A stretch of 64,000 nt of DNA, taken from contig NZ_JAVRIF010000010.1 in assembly GCF_031846185.1 (NCBI RefSeq), positions 1 through 64,000 of the forward strand, read 5' to 3'. A program made the position numbers and the translations under genes. Positions 9,196-17,650 of the stretch are shown in pieces. The notes beneath the pieces were generated by a model. That model did no database searches, was not told the DNA's origin, and saw only the letters and a list, made by a program, of their open reading frames with translations. The stretch is from Thalassotalea_H castellviae. Lineage in GTDB: Bacteria; Pseudomonadota; Gammaproteobacteria; Enterobacterales; Alteromonadaceae. Each line of letters opens with the position of its first letter. Position 1 is the stretch's first letter.

Positions 9196-9411
9196 GAATG
9201 GTTTCCATTAAATCAAGTGCGCGCATTCTACCATTGTGAATTTTTTTGATCTATGTTCTAAATCAAAACATCCAAAATAACGCGTTAACAAATAGAATTT
9301 TACTAAATAACTTCTTTACCAATCATGAACTTAGTTTTAACAAAAATATAACGTTTGTTTTTTAATCAGAAATACGAATAAACTCGTGGTATAAATGCTC
9401 TAATAAAGTTG

Positions 9412-9440
9412 TTGCAAGGGTAAAATCTGTTTGCTATAAA
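9412..9440 (+). promoter_or_regulatory. Sigma-70 promoter of the sRNA candidate
   Basis: TTGCAA (9412-9417) and TATAAA (9435-9440) are separated by 17 nt, a near-consensus sigma-70 promoter. No ORF starts downstream before the terminator at 9527-9552, so it would drive a non-coding RNA starting near 9447. Confidence 0.6.
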
Positions 9441-9446
9441 TTGTCC

Positions 9447-9552
9447 CGCGCTAACGGAAAAGAATAATAATAAAAAGATAAAACTAAGAAGAAGCTAGTA
9501 AAACTAGACCATACAGCGAGCATTTCAAGCCTTACTTTTGTAAGGCTTTTTT
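9447..9552 (+). ncRNA. Candidate small regulatory RNA
   Basis: A promoter (9412-9440) and a strong intrinsic terminator frame about 106 nt with no coding potential. The terminator stem is AAGCCTTAC (9527-9535) with GTAAGGCTT (9540-9548) around a TTTT loop, with a T run to 9552. The body has an A-rich run (about 9457-9490, AATAATAATAAAAAG) of the kind Hfq's distal face binds, and a small CTAGT/ACTAG hairpin (about 9495-9507). The terminator has no T run on the other strand, so it does not serve the fic gene that ends at 9629. I do not recognise it as a named sRNA family. Confidence 0.5.
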
Positions 9553-9628
9553 ATTGCCTAAAATAATGTGGATGCATTGAATATTTAATCTTTGAGTGCT
9601 TTGAACTTAGCCTAAATATGCTTTAAAT

Positions 9629-10735
9629 TTACAAATAGTTTTCAAAGTCATTAGTTTCACAGGTCATTAGCTGAACAAGTTTAGGATGAACAAATAACTT
9701 TTCTTTACCCTCTTTAATTTCAGTTAAAACGCCAATATCACAAAGTTGTTTAAGATAAACCGACGCGGTTTGTCTTTTCGCTATGTCACTATCAACTAAA
9801 TTACTAATGCGACAATAAGGTTGCTCAAAAATAACTTTAACCAATTCATAAGTATAAATTTTAGGTAACTGTTCACGGATATACTTAGTTGTATGCTCAA
9901 TCAGTTCACGCACAGCGGAAATCTTATCTGTTGTCCATTTTGCTGTTTCTTCAACAGCTTTAAGTATATAAAGTATCCACGGTTGCCAATCACCATTTTG
10001 AGTAACACCACGTAATAATTGATAATAATCAGCTTTGTTTTGCACAATATAATGACTTAAATACAGGATAGGTAACGTTAATAAATTTTGATCTATTAAG
10101 TATAAAATATTAAGTACACGTCCTGTTCTACCGTTACCATCAATAAAAGGATGAATAGCTTCAAATTGATAATGACTGATAGCCATTTTTACCAGTGGAT
10201 CAATATCGTCCTCTGTATGAAGAAATACCTCCCAATTAGCCAGTAATTCCCTTATCACTTGTTCGCCTACTGGCGGTGTATAAATTATTTCACCCGTTGC
10301 TTGATTACTTAACGTTGTACCAGGCACTTTTCTAATATCCATTTGTGCTGATTTTATTGTGCTACATATTTCAACTGCTGTATTAGTGCAAAGTGGGCGT
10401 TGCTTTAATTGCTTATAACCTTGATATAAAGCAGTTCTATAACGTAACGCTTCTTTAGTTGCTTGATCAGCATGGCTGTCTTCTTGTGCATACTGAAATA
10501 ATTTATCTGATGTAGTGACAATGTTTTCAATTTCAGAACTGTCTTTCGCTTCAAGCAAGGGTAATAAATTAATCAATAAACCTTGATTAGGAAGTAAATC
10601 ACCCGCCTGTTTAAGTTCAGCTAACGCAGCACGAGCAGGAATACACGCTTTCAAAATAGCTATGTTTTCTGTCACATCTACACTTAGTGGTAGTGTGGGC
10701 ATTTCATTAAATGGAAGATCCGCTCGCCAAGTCAT
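9629..10735 (-). CDS. Fic family protein adenylyltransferase, class II
   Basis: Fic proteins usually transfer AMP from ATP to a hydroxyl of a target protein. The 368 residues have an N-terminal Fic_N region with the inhibitory motif SSEIEN (about 66-71), which marks class II (self-inhibited). The catalytic motif HPFIDGNGRTGR (about 195-206) is complete. A C-terminal winged-helix-like domain (about 280-350, CRISNLVDSDIAKRQTASVYL) could bind DNA. I chose the ATG at 10735, preceded by GGAAAAC; a GTG at 10762 would add nine residues but has no ribosome binding site and overlaps a TCGACACG repeat. The target is unknown. Shewanella relatives have a similar layout. Confidence 0.88.
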   Translation of the reverse strand: MTWRADLPFNEMPTLPLSVDVTENIAILKACIPARAALAELKQAGDLLPNQGLLINLLPLLEAKDSSEIENIVTTSDKLFQYAQEDSHADQATKEALRYRTALYQGYKQLKQRPLCTNTAVEICSTIKSAQMDIRKVPGTTLSNQATGEIIYTPPVGEQVIRELLANWEVFLHTEDDIDPLVKMAISHYQFEAIHPFIDGNGRTGRVLNILYLIDQNLLTLPILYLSHYIVQNKADYYQLLRGVTQNGDWQPWILYILKAVEETAKWTTDKISAVRELIEHTTKYIREQLPKIYTYELVKVIFEQPYCRISNLVDSDIAKRQTASVYLKQLCDIGVLTEIKEGKEKLFVHPKLVQLMTCETNDFENYL

Positions 10736-10755
10736 ATTTATGTTTTCCGTTTTTA

Positions 10756-10860
10756 TCGACACGAATTAAGCATATGTCTATACCATCAACATGTAAAGGC
10801 AACATGTTTATAAAAGTTAAAAAAGTCGACACGTTTTGATAGGAATTAGTTTAATGTCGA
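10756..10860. promoter_or_regulatory. TCGACACG repeats upstream of fic
   Basis: TCGACACG occurs at 10756-10763 and again at 10826-10833 in the same orientation, 70 bp apart, and TGTCGA at 10855-10860 is an inverted partial copy. All lie in the fic 5' region. They could be operator sites, perhaps for the winged-helix tail of the Fic protein itself. This rests only on the repetition. Confidence 0.35.
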
Positions 10861-10905
10861 TGGGATAAACATAAAAAATTTAATTAAAACGAGGGTGTAT
10901 TCATC

Positions 10906-10989
10906 ATGAAAGTTAAGGGACTTGTATGCAACGGCAAAGCGTTTATAACCCGACTTTTCACGTGGCAAATAGAAAGAGCTGCTGCTTAA
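10906..10989 (+). CDS. Possible 27-residue peptide
   Basis: A short ORF starts ATG at 10906, nine bases behind GAGGG, and ends TAA at 10987-10989. The peptide begins MKVKGLVC and ends WQIERAAA; it is basic with one hydrophobic stretch and has no signal peptide. It sits between the fic gene and a run of palindromes, and its stop codon lies inside the first palindrome. It could be a leader peptide, a small toxin or chance. No family is recognised. Confidence 0.25.
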   Translation: MKVKGLVCNGKAFITRLFTWQIERAAA

Positions 10990-11092
10990 GCTTAAGGCTA
11001 AAGCCCTAAATATACCTACAGCCCTATTTAACTAGGTTTATATATTTTTCAAACAGCAGAACGAGGCTTTAGCCTCATATTAGCCTTAAGGC
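10985..11092. repeat. Cluster of four related palindromes
   Basis: Within 108 bp there are CTTAAGCTTAAG (10985-10996), GGCTAAAGCC (10996-11005), GAGGCTTTAGCCTC (11063-11076) and GCCTTAAGGC (11083-11092). The two ends also pair with each other: AGGCTAAAGCC-type sequence on the left against GGCTTTAGCCT and AGCCTTAAGG on the right. The pattern resembles a REP- or MITE-like element, and no transposase is present. The remainder of 10736-11307 shows only AT-rich DNA and presumably the promoter of the next gene. Confidence 0.5.
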
Positions 11093-11307
11093 TTACCTTC
11101 CTAAATACAATTTCAATAAAATAATGCTTTAGTTAAACAATCACTGATTGTGAAAAAATGGTTTTACTTGGAGTTCTGTAAATAACTGTACCAAGTAAAT
11201 GTACTTATGTTTTATTCACACTTAATTAACAATGGGTTATGATAAGAAGAATAAAGAGAGGGGAAGCTCTTACTCAATTAAAAATAAATATAAATGGATT
11301 TTAAACT

Positions 11308-13365
11308 ATGTCTAAGTTTCACCTATACTTAATCACTGTATTTTTAAGTGCATTACTTTCGGCTTGCGGTGGTGGAGGTTCAGGCTCTGCAAACACCACG
11401 AAACCAATTCAAAACATATCTCCTGTAGCAGATGCAGGAATAGCTCAAACTATTGATGAATTAGTTGAAGTATCATTAATTGGTTCGGGGACTGATGTGG
11501 ATGGAAACATAGTAAGTTACAGCTGGTCACAAACAGCAGGAACAGTTGTAGAATTAACAAATTCTGATAGATCAACAGCTACCTTCGTTGCTCCTGATAT
11601 CACATCCGATGAAATATTAACTTTCCAGCTTACTGTTACTGATAATGATGGGGGGACAGCAAATGATACTGTAGATATCAGCATTACTAGAGTCAACCAG
11701 TTACCCGTAGCAGATGCAGGAGTAGATCAAACCATTGATGAATTAGTTGAAGTGTCATTAATTGGTTCAGGGACGGATGCGGATGGAAGCATAACAACTT
11801 ATAGTTGGTCACAAACTGCAGGAACAGTTGTAGAATTAACAAATTCTGATACATCAATAGCTACCTTTGTTGCTCCTGATATCACATCTGATGAAATATT
11901 AACTTTCCAGCTTATTGTTACTGATAATGATGGCGTTATAGCAAGTGACGCAGTGGATATCACAGTAATTCACTTAAATCAGCTACCTGTAGCAAATGCT
12001 GGAGATAATAAATCTGTTCAAAAAGGGACAATTATTTCATTGAATGGCACTAATTCTCTAGATCCAGAAGGCGAAACGATAACCTATGCTTGGTCTCTTG
12101 TCTCTTCAGGGACTAATGTTTCAATACAAAACCCAAGTTCCGAGCAGCCACAAATTACAATACCAATAGTCTTAGCTGATGAAAAATTGTTGTTTCAACT
12201 TATAGTGAATGATGGAAATAAAGATAGTCTTCCCGATATTGTAGAAATAACAGTACTTAAAGGTTGTAATGATGGCTATATTAACAGTGCGTGGTTTTGC
12301 GGGGATGAAGAAGCAGAACAAGTTCTTCAAGGTAACGCAACTGTACAACTACCATTAGATATCTATCCACTTCCAGCAGAATTTGGACTTCGTTGGCGTA
12401 TCATTCAAGCATTACGATTACTTGGTTATGAAAAGCACGGCATTAATACTGGAGAGACGGTTGATTCAACAAAATTACGTGAAATTGATGAAAAATTAGC
12501 TGCTATTGAACCTGTTATAGCAACCAAATCAGATAAACTACCAAATTATATGGATATATCAGGACCTAACTTTGCTGACAACCTTTCTCAAACTTTTGCT
12601 GCCCACTTATTTTCATCGATTTTTGACTTAATTAACTCTGGAATCACTCAATATCAAAAGCATACTAATGAGTGCTTAATTGCCAACTTAGTACCTCAAA
12701 TGTGTGGCGCTTTAATTGACATGGGAGTGTCTTCAGGGTCTTGCAAGAACAATCCAGTCTTTCTAGATGAAATAATAATACAAACACCAGAGTTGTTTAG
12801 CTTTGACTCTCAAAAGCGCTCTGCTATTAGAGCGGATGAACATCCATATGATGAAACTGTTTCTAGCACTTTTTCCTATGTGAGTGTATTAATACATGAA
12901 ATGGTGCATGATCTAGATGCTAGATCTGGAGATAGCGAATATATGCATCCTATCTATGATCGAAAAGAAGTTTGCTCAGATAAACTAATTGATTATATGA
13001 ATAGCTCAATAAATCCTTTTGTTTTTGCTTCTGAAGATTATGGAAATCAAGATGTTAAGGACTTTGTTAGCAGATATGCATCTGGTTTAGGTAATGCAAA
13101 TAATAGTTATAGATCTTGGGAAGATGTTGCAGAATCTATAACATCTTACATTTTACTGCCTGAATATTTTAGAGACAGAATGCAGCATAGTGAGTTATTG
13201 CAAAATAAATACAACTGGGTGCGTGATGTTGTGTTCAATGGAATTGAGTTTACTAACCCTTATCTTAATAGTACTGATTACAAAGTATCTGGTACAACCT
13301 CAGAGTTTTATACTGAAAATGAACTTAGTCGTTTTAGTATTACTGATATAAAAGTGCTAAATTGA
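11308..13365 (+). CDS. Lipoprotein with PKD-like repeats and putative zinc metallopeptidase domain
   Basis: A 685-residue surface or periplasmic protein. The signal peptide ends in lipobox LSAC (Cys20), followed by a GGGGSGS linker. Three beta-sandwich repeats of the PKD/REJ type follow (about 36-125, 128-217 and 220-310; GTDxDG...YSWSQTAGT), the first two nearly identical, as if recently duplicated. The C-terminal half carries HEMVHD at 530-535, with a possible third zinc ligand in EDVAESIT (Glu609). That HExxH...E layout is gluzincin-like, but I cannot assign a peptidase family. Cysteines near 316, 323 and 458-480 may form disulfides. It is bounded by gene-free DNA on both sides. Confidence 0.75.
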   Translation: MSKFHLYLITVFLSALLSACGGGGSGSANTTKPIQNISPVADAGIAQTIDELVEVSLIGSGTDVDGNIVSYSWSQTAGTVVELTNSDRSTATFVAPDITSDEILTFQLTVTDNDGGTANDTVDISITRVNQLPVADAGVDQTIDELVEVSLIGSGTDADGSITTYSWSQTAGTVVELTNSDTSIATFVAPDITSDEILTFQLIVTDNDGVIASDAVDITVIHLNQLPVANAGDNKSVQKGTIISLNGTNSLDPEGETITYAWSLVSSGTNVSIQNPSSEQPQITIPIVLADEKLLFQLIVNDGNKDSLPDIVEITVLKGCNDGYINSAWFCGDEEAEQVLQGNATVQLPLDIYPLPAEFGLRWRIIQALRLLGYEKHGINTGETVDSTKLREIDEKLAAIEPVIATKSDKLPNYMDISGPNFADNLSQTFAAHLFSSIFDLINSGITQYQKHTNECLIANLVPQMCGALIDMGVSSGSCKNNPVFLDEIIIQTPELFSFDSQKRSAIRADEHPYDETVSSTFSYVSVLIHEMVHDLDARSGDSEYMHPIYDRKEVCSDKLIDYMNSSINPFVFASEDYGNQDVKDFVSRYASGLGNANNSYRSWEDVAESITSYILLPEYFRDRMQHSELLQNKYNWVRDVVFNGIEFTNPYLNSTDYKVSGTTSEFYTENELSRFSITDIKVLN

Positions 13366-13635
13366 TTGTGACAAAATATTCTCTAGTAGTTACAGCTTTT
13401 ATGTTTGATGCCCGACCTGTTGATTTTGTTTAAGCTATGGAAATAGAACACTACTAAAATTATATTTTGCATTGATGTATAATACGCTGTTACTCGTTTT
13501 AACTTCTGATAACAGCTTATTAGAAAGTAAAACTATGTATGCATACACAAACCAAGCAGCCCCAGTGCATCCCCAGAAAATAAAATTAACTTTAAGTATT
13601 TATATAACAAAGACTTAGTATATATTTGAGTATTT

Positions 13636-13660
13636 CTTTTGTAAGGCTTTTTTATTGCCT
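13636..13660 (+). repeat. Second copy of the sRNA terminator arm
   Basis: CTTTTGTAAGGCTTTTTT plus ATTGCCT here repeats 9535-9559 exactly over 25 nt. The upstream flank GAGTATTTC also aligns with GAGCATTTC at the first site, but the nine bases AAGCCTTAC that form the 5' stem arm are missing. The hairpin is therefore destroyed, and this looks like a decayed partial copy. Confidence 0.55.
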
Positions 13661-13830
13661 GAACCATCAAAAATTGACAATTTTTTATCATTGCTTCTTA
13701 ATAGTAATAGCTACCAATAATTAAAAATAAATTATTTATTTTTATTTTAAATTAATTTGAACTAATTCAGAAAACCCTGCTCTTACTATACAGAAGTGTT
13801 ATCTCCCATAGTATTTCATGTTTTTATAAT

Positions 13831-13864
13831 GCATTTGTTTGAATTCAAGCAAATGCTTTTTTTT
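13831..13864 (+). terminator. Strong intrinsic terminator in gene-free DNA
   Basis: A near-perfect 26-nt inverted repeat (GCATTTG ... CAAATGC around TTGAATTCAA, with one T-G pair) is followed by eight T. It lies 466 nt past the lipoprotein stop codon, so either that transcript has a long 3' tail or an unrecognised short RNA ends here. The rest of 13366-13975 has no ORF with a ribosome binding site; it holds an exact 11-nt repeat TATCTCCCATA at 13800 and 13883. Confidence 0.75.
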
Positions 13865-13894
13865 GCCTAAAATTTAAGAAAATATCTCCCATAA

Positions 13895-13943
13895 AAAAAC
13901 TCGTACTCTTTTCCAAAAATTTTGGCTCAGACTACGAGTTTTT
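13895..13943. terminator. Bidirectional terminator after the amidohydrolase gene
   Basis: AAAAACTCGTA (13895-13905) pairs with TACGAGTTTTT (13933-13943), and a nested CCAAAA/TTTTGG hairpin sits inside. T runs occur on both strands. It lies 33 nt past the stop codon of the minus-strand amidohydrolase gene. Confidence 0.75.
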
Positions 13944-13975
13944 TATGTATAGCATTAAATAACTAAGGGTAAATA

Positions 13976-16900
13976 TTACTGTTCAAAGTAAAATTTATTA
14001 CGCTTATTATCATAGTTACCTACTTCGTTCATGGTTTCGCTGTTATATAAACGACCATTTACCATGGTATATATTATGCGATCCGATAAACGAATATCTT
14101 GGGTAATGTCACCATCAACAACAATCATATCCGCTAATTTACCCACTTTAAGTGAACCAATTTGGCTATCTAACCCTAAAGTTCTTGCGGGGTTAATTGT
14201 GGCAGTGCCTAGTGCTTGAAGAGGCGTCATGCCACCTTGTGCCATCATCCACATTTCCCAGTGCATGGCTAAGCCTTCACGTTGTCCGTGGCCACCTGAG
14301 TTTACGATGGCTCCTAAATTTTGCAGCTCAGTAGCAACCGTCGCAACGTTAATATGATTATAGTGATGATGTGGTGCTTTAGGACGACGCATAGAACGCG
14401 GATCTAAAATTTCACTCGGCACATATTGACTTAATCGGGGATGTTTCCACACGTCAGTGGTGTCATACCAATAGTTTTCACCGGCAATACCACCAAAAGC
14501 AACGCCCATAGTTGGCGTATAAGCCATGTCAGATTGCGACCATAGTTGCTTAACATCATCATATATTACGGCCGTCGGAATAGAATGTTCTAACGTTGTA
14601 TGGCCATCAATCAGCATAGTTAAGTCATGTTGCAATAACGAACCACCTTCTGGCACTACCATCATTTTTGCTTCACGTGCCGCTTGAATAAACTGCTGAC
14701 GTTGGTTTCTACGCGGTTGGTTATAACTTTTAACGGAGAAGGCACCTACTTTCTTTAAACGCTCAACATGAAATTTCGCGTCATCAAGTTTATCAACATG
14801 CGCAGTATAACCTGCAACCGTTGCACCATATAAAATAGTACCGGTTGAAAATAACCGTGGCGCAACAATTTGACCGGTTTTTTGCATTTCACTTGCCGCA
14901 AAAAATTCAGTGGTGTCATTGGATGGATCATGAATTGTTGTTACACCTAAGGCTAAACCTGCATAGTTTTCCCAGTTTTGCTCTGGGATAATTTCACTGC
15001 TGCCTTGTGGACCATGTGCATGGGCATCGATAATACCTGGCATAATAGATTTTCCGGTAATATCTACCACCTTGGCATCACTAGGTATTTCCACGCTACC
15101 CTTCGCACCAATTGCAGAGATTTTATTTCCGTTCACGACGACAACGCCATTATCAATTACATGTTCACCTTCCATAGTGATCACTTTACCACCAACAAAG
15201 GCGACAACACCTGCAGGCTTATCTGCTTTTTTCTTAAACCCTAAGTGAGTAACCACTGGCTCGGACTGTTTATTTTCAGAATCAGCTTGTCCGTTAAATT
15301 CAAATAAGCCATTGACAGAAGCTTGATATAAATCGGCCCCTAAACTCCAATACAATTGATCAGAATCACCATTCCAATTAATACCTTCGCCGGCTCTAAC
15401 GGATAATTGTTCTACAGGTAAGTTATTTGCACCCGGCCCTGTATCTATAACATCTCCACGTTCTACAAAAGGTGTAACAAAGACCTTAAATCGCTCTGCA
15501 AACGCTAAATGTTTGCCATCTGGAGATACTTGATATTCGGTCGCGAATTTACCTTGATATAACGCCTGTGTTTTCTTATCCGCTAAATTGACTTTAACTA
15601 ACTGTGTTTTTTTACCTTGTTGGATCAAGTAAATATGATCGTTATTCGCATCAAAGTGTGGTTTAACTCCAGATTCAGTAATTAAACGAGCTTTGCCGCC
15701 TTTCGTGGCAACGGTATAAATACCCGCATTTAAACCCCATTTAGGATCTAAAATAGCGCCGCCCGAAACTTTACGATACACCACGGTTTTACCATCTGGC
15801 GAGAAACTAGGTTCAATGTATTTGCCTGGTTCATCCGTGATCACTTTCCCTTTACCACCACGTGTTGATACCACGCGGATTGCACCTAATTTATTATCAT
15901 CCCAAGTAGCAAACACTACTTTTCTACCATCTCGTGAGAAGCTTGGATTTAATTCAAAATGATCTTTCTGTCTCGTTAACCGTTTTGCTTTTCCTGTTGT
16001 TTTACCTTTAGCAATGCTCTGTATATAAATATGACCTAAGGATTCAAAAACCACTTTTCTACCGTCGGGAGACACCTCAACATCGCGCAACATTTTTATA
16101 TCAACATTGTCTTGGTCAATATCTTGCTGGAAACGTAAGTTGGTTTGGATTTTCTTTGTCGTTTTAACATGAAATGGGATCACTGAGCTTTTACCCGTTT
16201 CTATATCCAATTTATTGATATTGCCGCCAGCCCAAAACACCATCCCTTCGCTTTCAGGTAACCACGCCATGTTTGGATAGACACCATGTATTGCCCAAGT
16301 TTCTTGCATATCACGGTCTAATCCGGTGAAAATTTTACGCTCTTCACCACTTTTTAAATCATATAAATATAAATTTGACTGAAAATCATCACGACTAACA
16401 TAAGCAAGATATTTACCGTCAGGTGATGGTACAGGTCGAATCGCACCACCTTTACCTGAAACAATAACGTCAATTTCACCCGTAGCTAACTCAAGACGTT
16501 TAATTTTATAAATGCCTTTTTCAGAATCTTTACTGTAATGAAAAGTTTTTCCTGGCGTTGCGTCTTGTGAAAAATACACATATTTTCCATCATGAGAAAA
16601 CGCAGGCTCACCTAAATCTTTTTGTTCATTTGGACGTTTAGTTAACATCACGCCACTACCGCCCGTTTTATGATACAGCCATACTTCGCCCGCACCTAAT
16701 GAGCGTGAACCGGTATAGTGTTTGCGGCCGACTAGGTAATTACCATCAGGTGACCATGCAGGACTATTTAATAAGCGAAAGGTTTCTGAGCTCACCGCTT
16801 TTCCTTCACTACCATCGGCTTTCATGATCCATAAATTATCGCCGCCATCTTCGTCAGACGTAAAAGCGATATGCTTGCCATCAGGACTAAAACGAGGTTG

Positions 16901-17209
16901 CATCTGCCAGGCAATATCGGTCATTAACGCTTTAGCTTCTCCGCCGCTGATCGGCATCGTATAAATATCGCCTAATAAATCAAACACGATATTTTTCCCA
17001 TCAGGACTCACATCGACGTTCATCCATGTGCCCTGAGTCACATCAATATTGGCTGTTTTAAAAATGCCTTGCGGATCATTAACAGACCATTTTTCAGGTT
17101 TACTTTCTTCATCATAGAAAGCAGAGCTAGACGCTGAAAATACTAAAGCGACAGAAAGTGCTAACGTTTTAATTTGTCTTCTTTTTTTTGTATTAAAAGT
17201 ATGAGGCAT
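13976..17209 (-). CDS. Exported TolB-like propeller/amidohydrolase fusion
   Basis: A 1077-residue protein with a signal peptide (about 1-31). Residues about 50-640 contain repeated PD40/TolB-type blades (SPDGKxIxF, FSPDGKTVVY, FSRDGRKVVFAT), predicted to form one or two beta-propellers. Residues about 670-1060 form a metal-dependent amidohydrolase: the first-strand motif DAHAHG (near 728) binds metal, LEHSIPT supplies a histidine, and the domain ends with the typical GSLKVGKLADMIVVDGD. Related proteins in Shewanella and Alteromonas are annotated as amidohydrolases or imidazolonepropionase-like. The substrate is unknown; a peptide or cyclic amide in the periplasm is plausible. It is monocistronic. 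Confidence 0.88.
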   Translation of the reverse strand: MPHTFNTKKRRQIKTLALSVALVFSASSSAFYDEESKPEKWSVNDPQGIFKTANIDVTQGTWMNVDVSPDGKNIVFDLLGDIYTMPISGGEAKALMTDIAWQMQPRFSPDGKHIAFTSDEDGGDNLWIMKADGSEGKAVSSETFRLLNSPAWSPDGNYLVGRKHYTGSRSLGAGEVWLYHKTGGSGVMLTKRPNEQKDLGEPAFSHDGKYVYFSQDATPGKTFHYSKDSEKGIYKIKRLELATGEIDVIVSGKGGAIRPVPSPDGKYLAYVSRDDFQSNLYLYDLKSGEERKIFTGLDRDMQETWAIHGVYPNMAWLPESEGMVFWAGGNINKLDIETGKSSVIPFHVKTTKKIQTNLRFQQDIDQDNVDIKMLRDVEVSPDGRKVVFESLGHIYIQSIAKGKTTGKAKRLTRQKDHFELNPSFSRDGRKVVFATWDDNKLGAIRVVSTRGGKGKVITDEPGKYIEPSFSPDGKTVVYRKVSGGAILDPKWGLNAGIYTVATKGGKARLITESGVKPHFDANNDHIYLIQQGKKTQLVKVNLADKKTQALYQGKFATEYQVSPDGKHLAFAERFKVFVTPFVERGDVIDTGPGANNLPVEQLSVRAGEGINWNGDSDQLYWSLGADLYQASVNGLFEFNGQADSENKQSEPVVTHLGFKKKADKPAGVVAFVGGKVITMEGEHVIDNGVVVVNGNKISAIGAKGSVEIPSDAKVVDITGKSIMPGIIDAHAHGPQGSSEIIPEQNWENYAGLALGVTTIHDPSNDTTEFFAASEMQKTGQIVAPRLFSTGTILYGATVAGYTAHVDKLDDAKFHVERLKKVGAFSVKSYNQPRRNQRQQFIQAAREAKMMVVPEGGSLLQHDLTMLIDGHTTLEHSIPTAVIYDDVKQLWSQSDMAYTPTMGVAFGGIAGENYWYDTTDVWKHPRLSQYVPSEILDPRSMRRPKAPHHHYNHINVATVATELQNLGAIVNSGGHGQREGLAMHWEMWMMAQGGMTPLQALGTATINPARTLGLDSQIGSLKVGKLADMIVVDGDITQDIRLSDRIIYTMVNGRLYNSETMNEVGNYDNKRNKFYFEQ

Positions 17210-17650
17210 GCTTGTTGTACCTATTGTTTTAAGTGCTTATTGTTAAATAACTGAGTAAAAATGAATAATTGTATACAATTTTTAGATAAGATAATAAAGC
17301 ACACTTTAACTACAGAATAAAGTGTGTTTCGATAAAATACATTTTAAACAAGTTAAGTCCCCTTTGTTTATAAAAGCTAATCTAATAAGAGTGTTATTAG
17401 GTACAGAAGAGCATTCTGCAAAAAAACATCAAATAATACAGAAATCATTTCTAAAGTTGCCTCTTAGTTTTAAAGCTAAAATTATTTATATTAAAGAATA
17501 TAAATTAATTTTTAAAAATATGGATGGCAAGTCAGTTTATAATTCCTTATAAAATTTCTCGACTTCACGTTTTATTTACAACTAATTCACAATCTAGTAG
17601 TGTTAAAGTGTAAATTACAATATTCAATTCATTCGACAGAGAAGAAGAGC
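17210..17650. other. Gene-free divergent promoter region
   Basis: This AT-rich stretch separates the leftward amidohydrolase gene from the rightward serralysin gene. An open frame at 17322-17552 begins with GTG, has no ribosome binding site and has K/I/F-rich low-complexity composition, so I do not call it. I see no palindrome or RNA gene. Confidence 0.5.

Noticed and set aside
17322..17552. Open frame of 76 codons upstream of the serralysin gene
   Set aside because: GTG start without a ribosome binding site and K/I/F-rich composition typical of AT-rich non-coding DNA.
17600..17650. Upstream in-frame start of the serralysin gene
   Set aside because: It would bury the hydrophobic signal behind 17 residues and has no ribosome binding site; the ATG at 17651 does.
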